Positions 1 through 10,000 of a stretch of 64,000 nucleotides of DNA are shown here, piece after piece (positions within the stretch are counted from its first letter, which is position 1; the number at the start of each line of letters is the position of its first letter). Below the pieces are notes generated by a model. That model ran no database searches. It saw nothing but the letters and a program-made list of their open reading frames with translations, and was not told the origin of the DNA. Source of the stretch: Candidatus Ozemibacter sibiricus (GTDB taxonomy: Bacteria; Muiribacteriota; Ozemobacteria; Ozemobacterales; Ozemobacteraceae); contig QOQW01000002.1 of the NCBI GenBank assembly GCA_003327425.1, positions 1-64,000 of the forward strand. The letters run 5' to 3'. Both the position numbers and the translations under genes were made by a program.

Positions 1-124
1 ATTTGCTCCACACTTCCTTCGGACTGCGCCTCGCGGCGAAGCCCTTGTGCTTCGCTAACCCTTCACCTCCATCAGGTTGGACAGGGGACTTTCACCCCCG
101 AGCTGTCGGACATGCTCGGCGTAC
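1..124 (-). mobile_element. 5' end of a group II intron (partial, runs off window)
   Basis: Read on the minus strand from 124 downward, the sequence starts GTACGCCGAGCATG, then has GGGGGTGAAAGTCCCC, then GAAGGGTTAGCGAAGC and GTCCGAAGGAAGTGTGGAGC. This matches my memory of the 5' end and domain I of bacterial group II introns (usual start GTGCG, then a GTGAAAGTC block). The third base is A rather than the usual G. The rest of the intron, including any reverse transcriptase ORF, would lie left of the window. The insertion point is 6 nt past a perfect GC-rich hairpin at 131-154, the kind of site used by group IIC introns. The identification rests on pattern memory; the intron class is inference. 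Confidence 0.72.
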
Positions 125-130
125 GAGTGA

Positions 131-154
131 CGGCCCCGGGCGGGCCCGGGGCCG
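131..154 (-). terminator. Terminator hairpin of the xdh operon
   Basis: Perfect 10-bp inverted repeat (131-140 with 145-154) around a 4-nt loop, 31 nt after the stop codon of the molybdenum subunit gene. No long U-tract follows; the intron 5' end begins 6 nt later on the same strand and may have displaced the original tail. Confidence 0.65.
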
Positions 155-185
155 AGGACGACGAGGGTGCTGGGCGGGTCGGCCG

Positions 186-2564
186 CTACCTGGCCCGCCG
201 CGGGGCTTTGTTCTGGAGGGCGCGCCAGACGTCCTCCTGGCGGATGGGCATGTGGGTGAGATCGGCGCCGACCGCGTTCTGGAGGGCGTTGCCGAGAGCG
301 CCGGCGATGGCGATCATCGAATGCTCGCCGACCCCGCGCGCCCCGAAGGGGCCGTCGATCTGCGGGGTCTCGACGGCGATGCACTCGATCTCTTCGGGCA
401 GGTCGAGGGCCGTGGGGATCTTGTTGTCGGTGAAGTTGGGGTTGAGCAGCCGGCCGTCGGGAGCGTAGCGATAGCCCTCGCACATGGCCGTGCCCAGGCC
501 CTGGACCATGCCGCCGATGATCTGGCCGCGCACCGACTTGACGTTGATCGCCCGACCGACGTCGAAGGCGCTGGCCACTTTGATAATATTGTACTCACCG
601 GTACGAGGATGCGCTTCGACCACCAGGCCGTGGGCCCCGTAGGTCCAGTCGAGGGCGGGGTTGCCCTGGCCGGTCTCCTTGTCGAGATTGCTCAGGCCCT
701 GGGCGACGTAGCGACCGACCCCGACCAGCGGCCCGCCGATGGCGTTGCCGTCGGGGTAGGCGTAGCCGACCGCCATCGCCTTGAAGGTCACGAACTTCGA
801 CGGATGGTGCTTGAGGAAGACCTTCTCGTCGTCATGATCGAGATCGCAGGGGTTGGCCCGCAGCACCTGGGCCGCCACGTCGTAGGCCTTGCCGAGCAGA
901 TCGTGGGCGGCCAGGATGCCGGCATTGCCGCACAGCAGCAGGCCCTTGCTCGCCACCGTCTGCCAGTCGTAGGGATCGCGATCGGTGTCGTTCTCGATCG
1001 GCAGTTTGACCTTCTCGACCGGGAAGCCGAGCGCTTCGGCGATGATCTGCACGATGGAAGTGTAGGTACCGGCCCCGATCTCGGTCAAAGACAGGTTGAC
1101 GGTCACCGTTCCATCTTCATTCATCTTCAGGATGACCACGGTGCCGGTGAACGGCGGCATGGCCGGCGCTTTATGCAGGGCGACGACCGCCTTGCCGATC
1201 TTCATGCCGGTCTTCTTCTCGCGCGCTTTCTCGGCGGGAGTCAGCTTGCCGTAGCCGATCGCCTTGGCCACTTCCTCGAGGCAGAGGCTGACGTTGCCGG
1301 TGTGTTCGGTGATGACCTCGCCGGTCAGGGTCACCGAACCAGGCTTGAGGGTGTTGAGCAGCCGGAACTTCAACGGATCCATGCCGATGGTGCGGGCGCA
1401 CAGGTCCATGTGTCGTTCCATGCCCCAGGAGAACTCGACGTGGCCGAAGCCTCGATAGGCGGTACCGAACGGCTTGTTGGTGTACACCGTGTAGGCATCG
1501 ACCCAGGCGTTGGGAATCTCGTAGGGGCCGGCCGCCGAATAGCCCGAGGCGCGGGTGACATTGACCGCGTAGTCGGCGTAGGCGCCGGCGTCCCAGTACA
1601 TGGTCATCTTCTGGGCGACGATCTTCCCGTTCTTCTTGACGCCGGTCTTGATGTGGTAGACGAGGCCGGAGCGGCATGGCAGCAGGCTGAACTCCTCTTC
1701 GCGCGTGGCCTGGAGCTTGACCGGCCGGCCGCCCGCCTGCCGCGACAGCAGGCAGCAGAGCGGTTCGAGGTGGATGCCCGCCTTGCCGCCGAACCCGCCG
1801 CCCACGTACGGAATGTAGACCCGGATGTTGCAATGCGGAATCTTGAACGAATGGGCGAACAGGTTGCGGACGGTGAAGGGCGACTGCGCGCTGGTGATGA
1901 TGCTGATGCGATCGCCCAGCTGCCATTGGCCGATCGCCACATGGGTCTCCATCGGCACATGCTGGACGCTGGGGTTGGTGTACTCGCGCTCGACGATGAC
2001 GTCGGCCTCTTTGAACCCCTTCTCGACATCGCCCTTGCGCAGCTTGGTGTGGTTGGCGATGTTGGTGCCGGGAATGGGGGTGAAGACGGCCTTGACGTAG
2101 TCGTATTTCCCCAGGTCGGGATGGACGAGCGGCGCCCCTTTCTTCACCGCGGCCTTGACATCGAGCGCCGGCTCCATCACCTCATACTCGACCTCGATCA
2201 GATCGACCGCCTGCTGGGCGATGGCCGGCGTCTCGGCGGCCACGGCGGCGACCGCCTCGCCGAAATGCCGCACGACGTCCTTGGCCAGCACGTGCTTGTC
2301 GACGAGGTAGAGGCCGACGCGATAGTCGAGATCGCGGCCGGTGAGCACGGCATGGACGCCGGGCAGCTTCTCGGCCCGGCGGGTATCGATGCGTTTGATG
2401 CGGGCCTTGGCATGCGGGCTGCGTTTGACCTTGGCATGCAGCATGCCCGGCACCACCCAATCGCCGGTGTACAAGGCGGCGCCGGTCAGCTTCTCGATGG
2501 TGTCGATGCGTTCGATGCCCTTCCCGACGATCTTCAGTTCTTCGAGGGGGATGTTCTCAAACAC
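186..2564 (-). CDS. Xanthine dehydrogenase family, molybdopterin-binding subunit
   Basis: 792 residues, the usual length for the large catalytic subunit of three-subunit xanthine dehydrogenase/CO dehydrogenase-type hydroxylases. The family binds the molybdopterin cofactor and hydroxylates purines or other N-heterocycles and aldehydes. Visible motifs: an N-terminal hammerhead region (KLTGAALYTGDW, about 26-37), GGGFGGKAG near 255, YRGFGHVEFSWGMERH near 370, and the C-terminal GARGVGEHSM block containing the conserved active-site Glu. The start overlaps the end of the 2Fe-2S subunit gene by 8 nt, so the genes are translationally coupled. Substrate cannot be fixed from sequence; the fdrA/DUF1116 genes 14 kb away suggest purine breakdown. 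No accessory (xdhC-type) maturation gene is visible. Confidence 0.9.
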   Translation of the reverse strand: MFENIPLEELKIVGKGIERIDTIEKLTGAALYTGDWVVPGMLHAKVKRSPHAKARIKRIDTRRAEKLPGVHAVLTGRDLDYRVGLYLVDKHVLAKDVVRHFGEAVAAVAAETPAIAQQAVDLIEVEYEVMEPALDVKAAVKKGAPLVHPDLGKYDYVKAVFTPIPGTNIANHTKLRKGDVEKGFKEADVIVEREYTNPSVQHVPMETHVAIGQWQLGDRISIITSAQSPFTVRNLFAHSFKIPHCNIRVYIPYVGGGFGGKAGIHLEPLCCLLSRQAGGRPVKLQATREEEFSLLPCRSGLVYHIKTGVKKNGKIVAQKMTMYWDAGAYADYAVNVTRASGYSAAGPYEIPNAWVDAYTVYTNKPFGTAYRGFGHVEFSWGMERHMDLCARTIGMDPLKFRLLNTLKPGSVTLTGEVITEHTGNVSLCLEEVAKAIGYGKLTPAEKAREKKTGMKIGKAVVALHKAPAMPPFTGTVVILKMNEDGTVTVNLSLTEIGAGTYTSIVQIIAEALGFPVEKVKLPIENDTDRDPYDWQTVASKGLLLCGNAGILAAHDLLGKAYDVAAQVLRANPCDLDHDDEKVFLKHHPSKFVTFKAMAVGYAYPDGNAIGGPLVGVGRYVAQGLSNLDKETGQGNPALDWTYGAHGLVVEAHPRTGEYNIIKVASAFDVGRAINVKSVRGQIIGGMVQGLGTAMCEGYRYAPDGRLLNPNFTDNKIPTALDLPEEIECIAVETPQIDGPFGARGVGEHSMIAIAGALGNALQNAVGADLTHMPIRQEDVWRALQNKAPRRAR

Positions 2565-3057
2565 GGCGCAGCTCCTCCTTCTTCGGCTTGAGTTGCCCGG
2601 TGGCGTCGAGCACCGATTCGATGATCTGCTGGTAGCCGGTGCAGCGGCAGAAATTGCCTTCGATGGCCTCCTTGATCTGGTCGACGGTGGGCTTGGGATG
2701 CTCCCGCAGCAGCGCCTTCACCGACATCAGCATGCCGGGGGTGCAGAACCCGCACTGCACCCCATGGTTGCGATGGAAGGCCTCCTGCAGCTTCGACAGC
2801 TTGCCGTTCCGGGCCTCGCCTTCGACCGTCTCGATGGTAGCGCCATCGACCTCGGGCGCCAGCACCAGGCAGCTGTTGACCGCCTTGCCGTTCAGGATGA
2901 CCGTGCAGGCGCCGCATTCGCCGGCCCCGCACCCTTCCTTGGTGCCGGTGAGACCGAGATCTTCGCGCAGGAACCGCAGCAGCGTGCGGTTACCCGCCAC
3001 TTCTCGCGTATATCGCTTACCGTTGACCGTGACGGTCACGGAGTGTTTCGTGCTCAT
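2557..3057 (-). CDS. Xanthine dehydrogenase family, 2Fe-2S subunit
   Basis: 166 residues, the standard size of the small iron-sulphur subunit. The plant-type ferredoxin cluster is visible as GCGAGECGACTV near residues 42-53, and the second [2Fe-2S] cluster as CGFCTPG (about 101-107) and CRCTGY (about 136-141). It carries electrons from the molybdenum site toward FAD. It lies between the FAD subunit gene (28-nt gap) and the molybdenum subunit gene (8-nt overlap), the common order for this operon type. No export signal is seen, so it is probably cytoplasmic. Confidence 0.93.
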   Translation of the reverse strand: MSTKHSVTVTVNGKRYTREVAGNRTLLRFLREDLGLTGTKEGCGAGECGACTVILNGKAVNSCLVLAPEVDGATIETVEGEARNGKLSKLQEAFHRNHGVQCGFCTPGMLMSVKALLREHPKPTVDQIKEAIEGNFCRCTGYQQIIESVLDATGQLKPKKEELRRV

Positions 3058-3085
3058 CGTCGTCTTCCTCTCCTTCCAACCAGCT

Positions 3086-3901
3086 TCAGGCCAGCCTCGC
3101 CATCAGCCTGCCGATGAACTCCTCGACCATGAAGAGCCGGAACTCCCGGGAGGCGCGCACATCGTCGATCGGAGCGATCACCCGACGGGCAGCCGCCACC
3201 ACGGTGGCGACCGTCGCCGGCGGGGCCAGATCGGCCGTCACCACCGGAGTCGGCGCGCACGAGCCGATGCCGACCCGCAGCCACTTCGCGGTGCGGGCGA
3301 TGGCCACGCTGACCACCGCCAGATCATGCCCTTTGATGCGCTTGAGCTTTTCCATGCCCCAGGCGGCGCCGGCCGCGTCGGGCGGGTACAGCACCCGCTG
3401 CACGATCTCGTCATCTTGGAGCTGCGTCTGCTTGACGCCGGTGAAGAACTCCTTCATCGGAATGACGCGTGTGCCGCGCACCGAGGCCAGCTCGACCCGG
3501 GCGCCGAGCGCCAGGGAGCTGCAACCGAGATCGGCGCAGGGCGAGGCGGTGCAGAGATTGCCGCCGATGGTGGCCCGGTTGCGCAGCTGGGCCGAGCCGA
3601 TCTGCCCCGCCGCATGGGCCAGCAGCGGAAACTTCTTCCGGATCACCGGATGCCGCATGATCTCGAGACAGGTCACGGCGGCACCGATGGACAGCCCATC
3701 GCGCTCGGACCAGGCGATGTCCTGCAGCTCGGGGATGTGCTTGACGTCGAGCAGGAAGGCGGGTTTGTCGGTGCCGAGCCGGATCTCGCACAGCAGGTCG
3801 GTGCCGCCGGCCAGCAGGCGCGCCTGGCCGGCATGTTTCTTCAGCAATTGCAGCAGATCGTTCCTCTCACGCGGCGCCAGGTAGGAAAACTCATGTAGCA
3901 T
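3086..3901 (-). CDS. Xanthine dehydrogenase family, FAD-binding subunit
   Basis: 271 residues, typical of the medium FAD subunit (CoxM/XdhB type). FAD-binding signatures are LLAGGTDLL near residue 33 and TIGGNLCTASPCADL near 112. It accepts electrons from the 2Fe-2S subunit and passes them to an external acceptor. First gene of the operon; AAGGAG lies just upstream of the ATG (reads as CTCCTTT on the plus strand near 3911), and a promoter is visible at 3952-3980. Confidence 0.92.
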   Translation of the reverse strand: MLHEFSYLAPRERNDLLQLLKKHAGQARLLAGGTDLLCEIRLGTDKPAFLLDVKHIPELQDIAWSERDGLSIGAAVTCLEIMRHPVIRKKFPLLAHAAGQIGSAQLRNRATIGGNLCTASPCADLGCSSLALGARVELASVRGTRVIPMKEFFTGVKQTQLQDDEIVQRVLYPPDAAGAAWGMEKLKRIKGHDLAVVSVAIARTAKWLRVGIGSCAPTPVVTADLAPPATVATVVAAARRVIAPIDDVRASREFRLFMVEEFIGRLMARLA

Positions 3902-3951
3902 GCGCGGGGACTCCTTTCCTCAGATTGGGACCTTGCGGTCGATCTCCGTCC

Positions 3952-3980
3952 ATATAAATGGAATTGCGGAGGGAAAGCAA
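3952..3980 (-). promoter_or_regulatory. Putative promoter of the xdh operon
   Basis: On the minus strand, TTGCTT (3980-3975), a 17-nt spacer, then TTATAT (3957-3952), about 50 nt before the ATG at 3901. It lies in the 120-bp gap between the divergent xdh operon and cyclase gene A. Confidence 0.5.
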
Positions 3981-4021
3981 GAGAAAGGATGTATCAGCTG
4001 TGCTACCTTTAGGCACGGACG

Positions 4022-7000
4022 ATGAACGACTCCGGCACAACCCTGGTCTTCGGAACGCCTGACCGTGGCCTCCGGCGGTGGGCATTGCCGCTGCTGCTGA
4101 CCCTGGCACCGCTCCTCCTGCTCGGGCATCTGGTCCGCGAGGAGCAGAGCGAGCGGCAGGCCGATCGCGAGCGGCAGTTCCTCGAACGCCTCGAAAGCCG
4201 GGTGGCCCTGGTGCGCGAGGCCAGTTCGCTGCAGTTCTGGATCGAACGAACGGCCCGTCAGTACAAAGCGGCCTGGGCCCGCCTGGCTGCCCTGGGTTCT
4301 GGGCCCCTGGCCGATCGCCTGGCCCGCGCCGCGGCCGCCGCCGCTCGCCAGCTCGCCCCCGCCACTCGCGGCTTTCCTCCCATGCGTCTCTGGGTCTTTC
4401 AGACCGGGGCCACGCCGCGCCAAGGGCAGGGGCCCCTGGCCCGACCCCGCGTTCTCCTGGCACCGAGTCCGCGGCGCTGGCCCTCTGCTGCCCGCTCCAC
4501 TGCCTTGCAGGCTCGCGCCGTGACCAGCGGCCTGGGCCGGCTGATGCTGCTCGCCACTCGCATGGCCGGCACCGACCAGCGCGGGGCGCTCCTCCAGCAA
4601 GCTCTGACCACCGCCCGCCCCCTGTTCGGCGACGCCCTCCACCGCGAGATGTTCGCGCCCGAAGCGCGGGGCCAGGCCTTCCATGTGATCTTCCAGGGAC
4701 GCTTCCACTACCTGCTCTGGGATTTCCTGATGGTCGCCGGACGCCCGGTCGGCGCCGTCATCCTGACCATGGAACTGCCGCCCGATGCCGAGGAGCGGGC
4801 GTTGCGCCTCACCCTGGTCCATTGGCGAACCCTGGGCGGGAAAACCCCCTCCTGGCCGGCCTTCGGCCGTCTGCCCGACTGCGCGACGGCCCCCGCTGCA
4901 TCCGACGACCGGCCATCCGACCGCCCCGGTTCCACGGCCGCCGCCACTCATCCAACCGCCGCCCGACCGCCCGCCCCGACCGGCGGCGCGCCGCGTCCCG
5001 CGCCGCTGCTCCTGCCGGCCGACCTGCGTGGCACCGCCGCCGCCCGCGCGCTGCGCCAGCTCCACCAGGAGGTGGTCATCCAACCGGCTTCGTTCTCCCT
5101 GGCCGAGCTGCGCGGCAAGCCGCTCTCGCCGCTCCTCACCCACGCCCTCGGCCGGCTGTCCTTCCCCACCGCGCAGTTGCAGCGAGCCTTGCCGCTCGGC
5201 TCCCACTGGGGCCGGCTGTTCGTGCTCGGCCCCGGCCGAACCCACGTCGGATTCCTGGTCGCCCCCGCGCCGCCACCGCCTGCGACTTCCCTGGGCCGGG
5301 TGTGGCAGGCGCTGGCGGTCGCCGTTCTCCTGCTCTGGACGGCGTTCCTCGGCGGCACGGCGGTGACCGGCCGACCGCCGACGCTCCCGGTGGCCGGTCA
5401 GCTCCTGGCCTGGTTCTTCTGCCTGGTGGCCATTCCTCTGCTGCTGCTCCACGCCTCCGGCGAACGCCTGGCACGGGACCTCGAACATCGCCTGCATGCC
5501 CAGGCCCGCCGGAAACTGACGGCCCTGGCCCGTCACCTGGAAGGCGAGGCCACCCGCCTCGGCCAGCGGCAAGCGCAGGTGGTGAGCGCCCATATCCACC
5601 GCCCGGCCCTGCTCGACCGGCTGCTCGGCACGCTGGCCAGCACGGCCACGTGGCCCGCCGCGCCAGCGACCGCCATCGACGAGCACCGCCCCCTTCCGCC
5701 TTCCCCGACACCGACCAGGGGGCCGACCGGAGTCTCTCCCCGCGCCGCCGCCGCCCTCGCCGACCTCTGGCAAGCCCTCGAGCGAGATGGGCTCCAGCCG
5801 CAGGTCATCCAGATCGCCGTCGGGCGTCCCACCGTGACCCAGGTCACCCGTTTCACTGATCGCTACAGTCCTGAGGAGCAAGCGCAACTGTCGAAGGTGC
5901 TGCTCGACCAGGCCCACGAGGACTTCCGCGCCGTCCCTGGCCAGATCGAGCCGGGCAACGCCTCGGCCTCTCCGGGGCCCTTCCGTCGCCACCGGAATTT
6001 CGCCAAAGGGACCGCCGGGCGCTACGGCTTCGCGACCCTGGGTAGCCGCCGGATCTGCCGGGTCAACCAGTTCATCTACCGGCAGGGTCGGCTGGTCATG
6101 ACCATCAACGTCTATTGGGACCATACTCGCCATTACCAGCAACGGATGCGTCAGCTCGTACAGCGCCTGCATGCCCGTCAGGGCCTTGAAGCCGTGGTGC
6201 TGCTCCGTCAGGGAGGCCGCTGGGAAACCATCGCCGAAGCCGGACGGACGACGACCCTGAAGCAGGCGGCCCGCCGGGTCGATGACCGCACCGTGGCCTT
6301 CCCTGAGACCCGCCGCCGCTTCCTGCGGGTGCTGCACCCCGGCACCGACCTGGCCGGATATGTGTTCGGGCTGCGCGCCTCCCTGAGCGCCATCGATCGC
6401 CGCCTCGCCGCCGAGACCAGGGCCCTGCGCCGGTTGATCGTGGCGAGCCTCCTGCTGGTGGTCATGGCCGGCCTGGCCATCGCCTGGTGGGTGGTCGGGC
6501 CGGTCCGGGCCATGACGGTCGCCCTCGAGCACGTCGGCCAGGGCGATTTCACGGTGCGCCTCCGGTCGCCACGCGCGGACGAACTCGGTCAGACCGCCCA
6601 CGCCCTCGACCGGATGATCGCCTGGCTGGCCGAGCGCGACCGGATGAGCCGGTTCGTCGCCACGCCGGTCATGGAAGCCCTCGCGGCCACCGGCGGCACG
6701 CCCGAGGCCGCCCGTCGGCGACGGATGGTGGCCATGCTCTGCGACATCCGAGCATTCACCACCATCAGCGAGACCCACCCGCCGCCGGCCGTCTTCGCCA
6801 TGCTCAATCGCCACTTCGAGGAGATGACCCCGTTCATCCGAGCGGCCGGCGGAGTCATCGAGCGTTTCATCGGCGATGCCATCCAGGCCGTCTTCTGGTC
6901 GTCCGCTGACGACCCGGCCCCGCCCCGCGCGCTGCGCGCCGCGACCGCCATGCTCGACCGCCTGGCGCAAATCAACCGGGCCCGGGTCGCCGCCGGGGAA

Positions 7001-10000
7001 TTCCCGTACCGCATCGGCATCGGTCTGGCCGAAGGGGAAGCCCTGACCGGCATCGTCGGCGATCCGGCCATCCGCCAGGACTTCAGCGTGCTCGGCCCGC
7101 TCCTGGGCGAGGCCGCCGCGCGCGAGGCCCTGACCCGACAAGCGCAGAATCTGCCCATCGCCGTCTGCGGGAAGGTCCGCGCCCAGGCCGGGCCTGGCTG
7201 GCAATTCCTCCCCCTGCCCGGCCACCCCGACACCTGGGAAGCCTGCCCCGCGCCCGCCGCCGTCCCGGCGGCCGCGCGCCCCGCCTCTGCCGACGCTCCG
7301 TCCTCTGCCGCGCCGCGCGGGAGCGGCCCCTCTGAATCCATCGCCCGATCCGCCGAGACGGCCGACCCCGCCGCGCTCGACGGGGGCGGAGCCGGGCCGG
7401 GCGCCGCCGCACCGCGGTCGCGGCGCCTGGCCGCTGGCCAGGACCTCGGCCGGGAAGGCGGCTGGGGCCCGACTGCGCTCCTGGCCGCGTTCTGGATGAT
7501 GACCATCCTGCTGCTGGGCGAGGCCGAGCAGACCTGGCGCCAGGCCTGGGCGAACCATTTCCGCGCCGGCCAACGGGACGCCCTTCGGCATGATCTGCGC
7601 CTGACCCAGGGCACGGCCGTGGCCGGGTTCCAGATCCCCCAGCGCTGGTGCACGCTGGTCGACACCACGCTCGCCGCGCCCGCACCGGCCTGGGCCGACA
7701 CCCCTCGCCAGCACGCGGAGCTGCTCGCCCGCCTGGCCCGCTGGCCGGCGAGCGGATCCTGGTTCATCGTGCGCCCCGCCCCGCCCGACCAGATCACCAC
7801 GCTCATCACCAGCGTCTTCCTGCTGGGAGAGGCCCTGTTCGGCGAGATTCCCGACCAGCACCCGTCCCTGGCCTTCCTGCTGGATCTCCGCCACTGGACG
7901 CGCCAGAGCGCGGCGCGGCTGCTGCCGCAGCACCGCCCCGCCCTGGCCTTCCTGGCCCGGCTGCTGTGGCGATCCAGCGGCCACCTGACCCGGCGGCTCT
8001 GGGAAAGCCGGATCACGGCGGCCCGCCCGGGCGCCTTCCCCCGGCCGAGCGGCGAGGTGGCCGTTCTGGCCTCGATGATCCGGATCTGGTATGACAGCGG
8101 CGTTCGCCATCCCGACGGCCGCCCTCTGGAAAAACTGTTCTTGAACCAACTCTGGAACCTCGGCAACAACGCGCTCGACGATCTGCTGCGCATGGGCTTC
8201 CGCGGACTGGGGCACTGCATCCTGGGCGGGCAGGGCTACCATGTCTTCTGGCTGCCCCTGCCGGCTGCCCGCCCCGCCCCCGTCTTCCAACATCTGTTGC
8301 CGCTGCGCGGCCCCCTCCCTCGCCTGCCGGCCGCCGCCATCCTGATCGGGTTCTTCCCGCAGGAAACCCTGACCGGGCGAAGCAGCCTCCGTCCCCTCCT
8401 GCAAGCGCTCCGGGCTGACGCCGCCCGCCGCGGCACCGCGCTGGCCTTCCAGCCGCTCGAGGACGGCCCCGCCATCAGCCATCCCTGGTTCCGCCACCCG
8501 CGGGCCCGTGCCGGGCGGACCGGCGCCCCCGCCTCGCGCGCGCCGCCTCCCGAGCTCCTCGTCGAGCAGGCCGGTCTGGAAGTCGGAGGACGCCCCTATC
8601 GGGTGACCGCTCTGCGGCGGCTGTCGCGCCAGCCGCCCCTGCCGCTGGGGCTGCGCGGTCTGGCCATCTTCCGCGTGGCCTGGCTCTGGCTCGGCCTGGG
8701 CGCCGCCGTTCTCTGGCTCATCCGGCCTGTTCCCCTGCCGCTGGGCCTGACCGGCCGCCTGACCGCCGCGTTCCTGATCGTGGTCGCCCCCGTCCTGGCG
8801 CTCAGCGCCATCGTCCTGCAGCGCCGCTTCGAGGCCAGCCGACCCGGGCTGACCGATCGCCGTCTGGCCGATCTCCAGCTCGCCGTCAATCGCTTCGAAG
8901 AATCCCATCTGGCCCGCCTGGGGTGGGCCGAACGGCTGGTGCGATCACGGCTCCATGACCCCGACGTCCTGGCGGCCTGTCGCCAGGCGGAACGGGCCAG
9001 ACGGCCCGCTCCGTCGGGAGATGCCCCCCTCATCCTCGAGCTGGCCGACTGGCTCTTCCGACACGGGGTGGGAACGACCGAACTGGCCATCACGGGAGGC
9101 CACGATCTGGTGCTGGGGCGGGAACGCGTCGCCGAAGGCACCAAGGGCGGCAGCCGCTTCCTGGGCGCCCTCTTCGCCGGTTCGCTGGCGCGCCTGGCGG
9201 CGGCCGAAACGCCGGCCCCCGCCCCCGGCCCACGGGACGACGCCCTGCTGAAAGATGCCGTTCTGGAAGACCTGCGCATCGCCATGGTCACCTTCTCCAC
9301 GCCCGACCTGGTGCAGACCTTCTTCAACAGCCCGCATGCCGCCACACGCATCCGCTGGGGCGAGAAAGCCCACAACTTCTTCCACTGCTATTTTCCCGAG
9401 CACCGACCCCGCTATGTGCTGTTCGCCCAGTGGGAAGAACTGTCCTTCCTGGGTTGGCCCCTCGCGCAATGGCGCCGATTCCTGCGCACCGACCCCGGCG
9501 GAGCGTGCGAAATCCGGTTGGCCGATCCCACCAGCCCGGCCGTTTCCTACGTCCGACCGTTCTTCACGTCCAATCATTGGAATCTCCAGTGGCCGGCTTT
9601 CGCCAGCCATGTGCTGCCCGACCGCGGCGAACTCGCCGCCTGGGTCGCCCAGGCCTCGTTGCTGGGCGAGCCGCTGGGCGGGGTGGTCGACCCGACCGGC
9701 CCGGCTCCGACCCTCATCCTCGCCCAGCGGTCTCACCGCTTCGGCCGCTATCTGCTGACCATCACCCAGGATTTCGCTCCCGCCCTGGCCGCGCTCGACC
9801 GCCAGATCCAGGTCGCCTTCCTGGTCCTGGGCCTGGTGATCCTCGCCACGTTCGCCCTGGCCCGCTCGGTGGCAGCGCGGTTCATCGCCCCTCTGCAGGC
9901 CCTCTGGCAGGCGGCGGAACAGGTGATCGGGGGCAACTTCCAGGTCATCCTGGCGTTGGCCCGCCGCGACGAGTTCGGCGATCTGGCCCTCTCGTTCAAC

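Noticed and set aside
3-2591. 862-codon plus-strand frame across the intron end and the xdh large subunit
   Set aside because: Antisense to a clear molybdenum hydroxylase subunit; no family features.
3920-8908. 1662-codon open frame on the minus strand opposite cyclase gene A
   Set aside because: Its translation is Gly/Arg/Gln-rich without domains, and the plus strand encodes recognisable helices, HAMP and cyclase motifs. It is a product of GC-rich codon bias.
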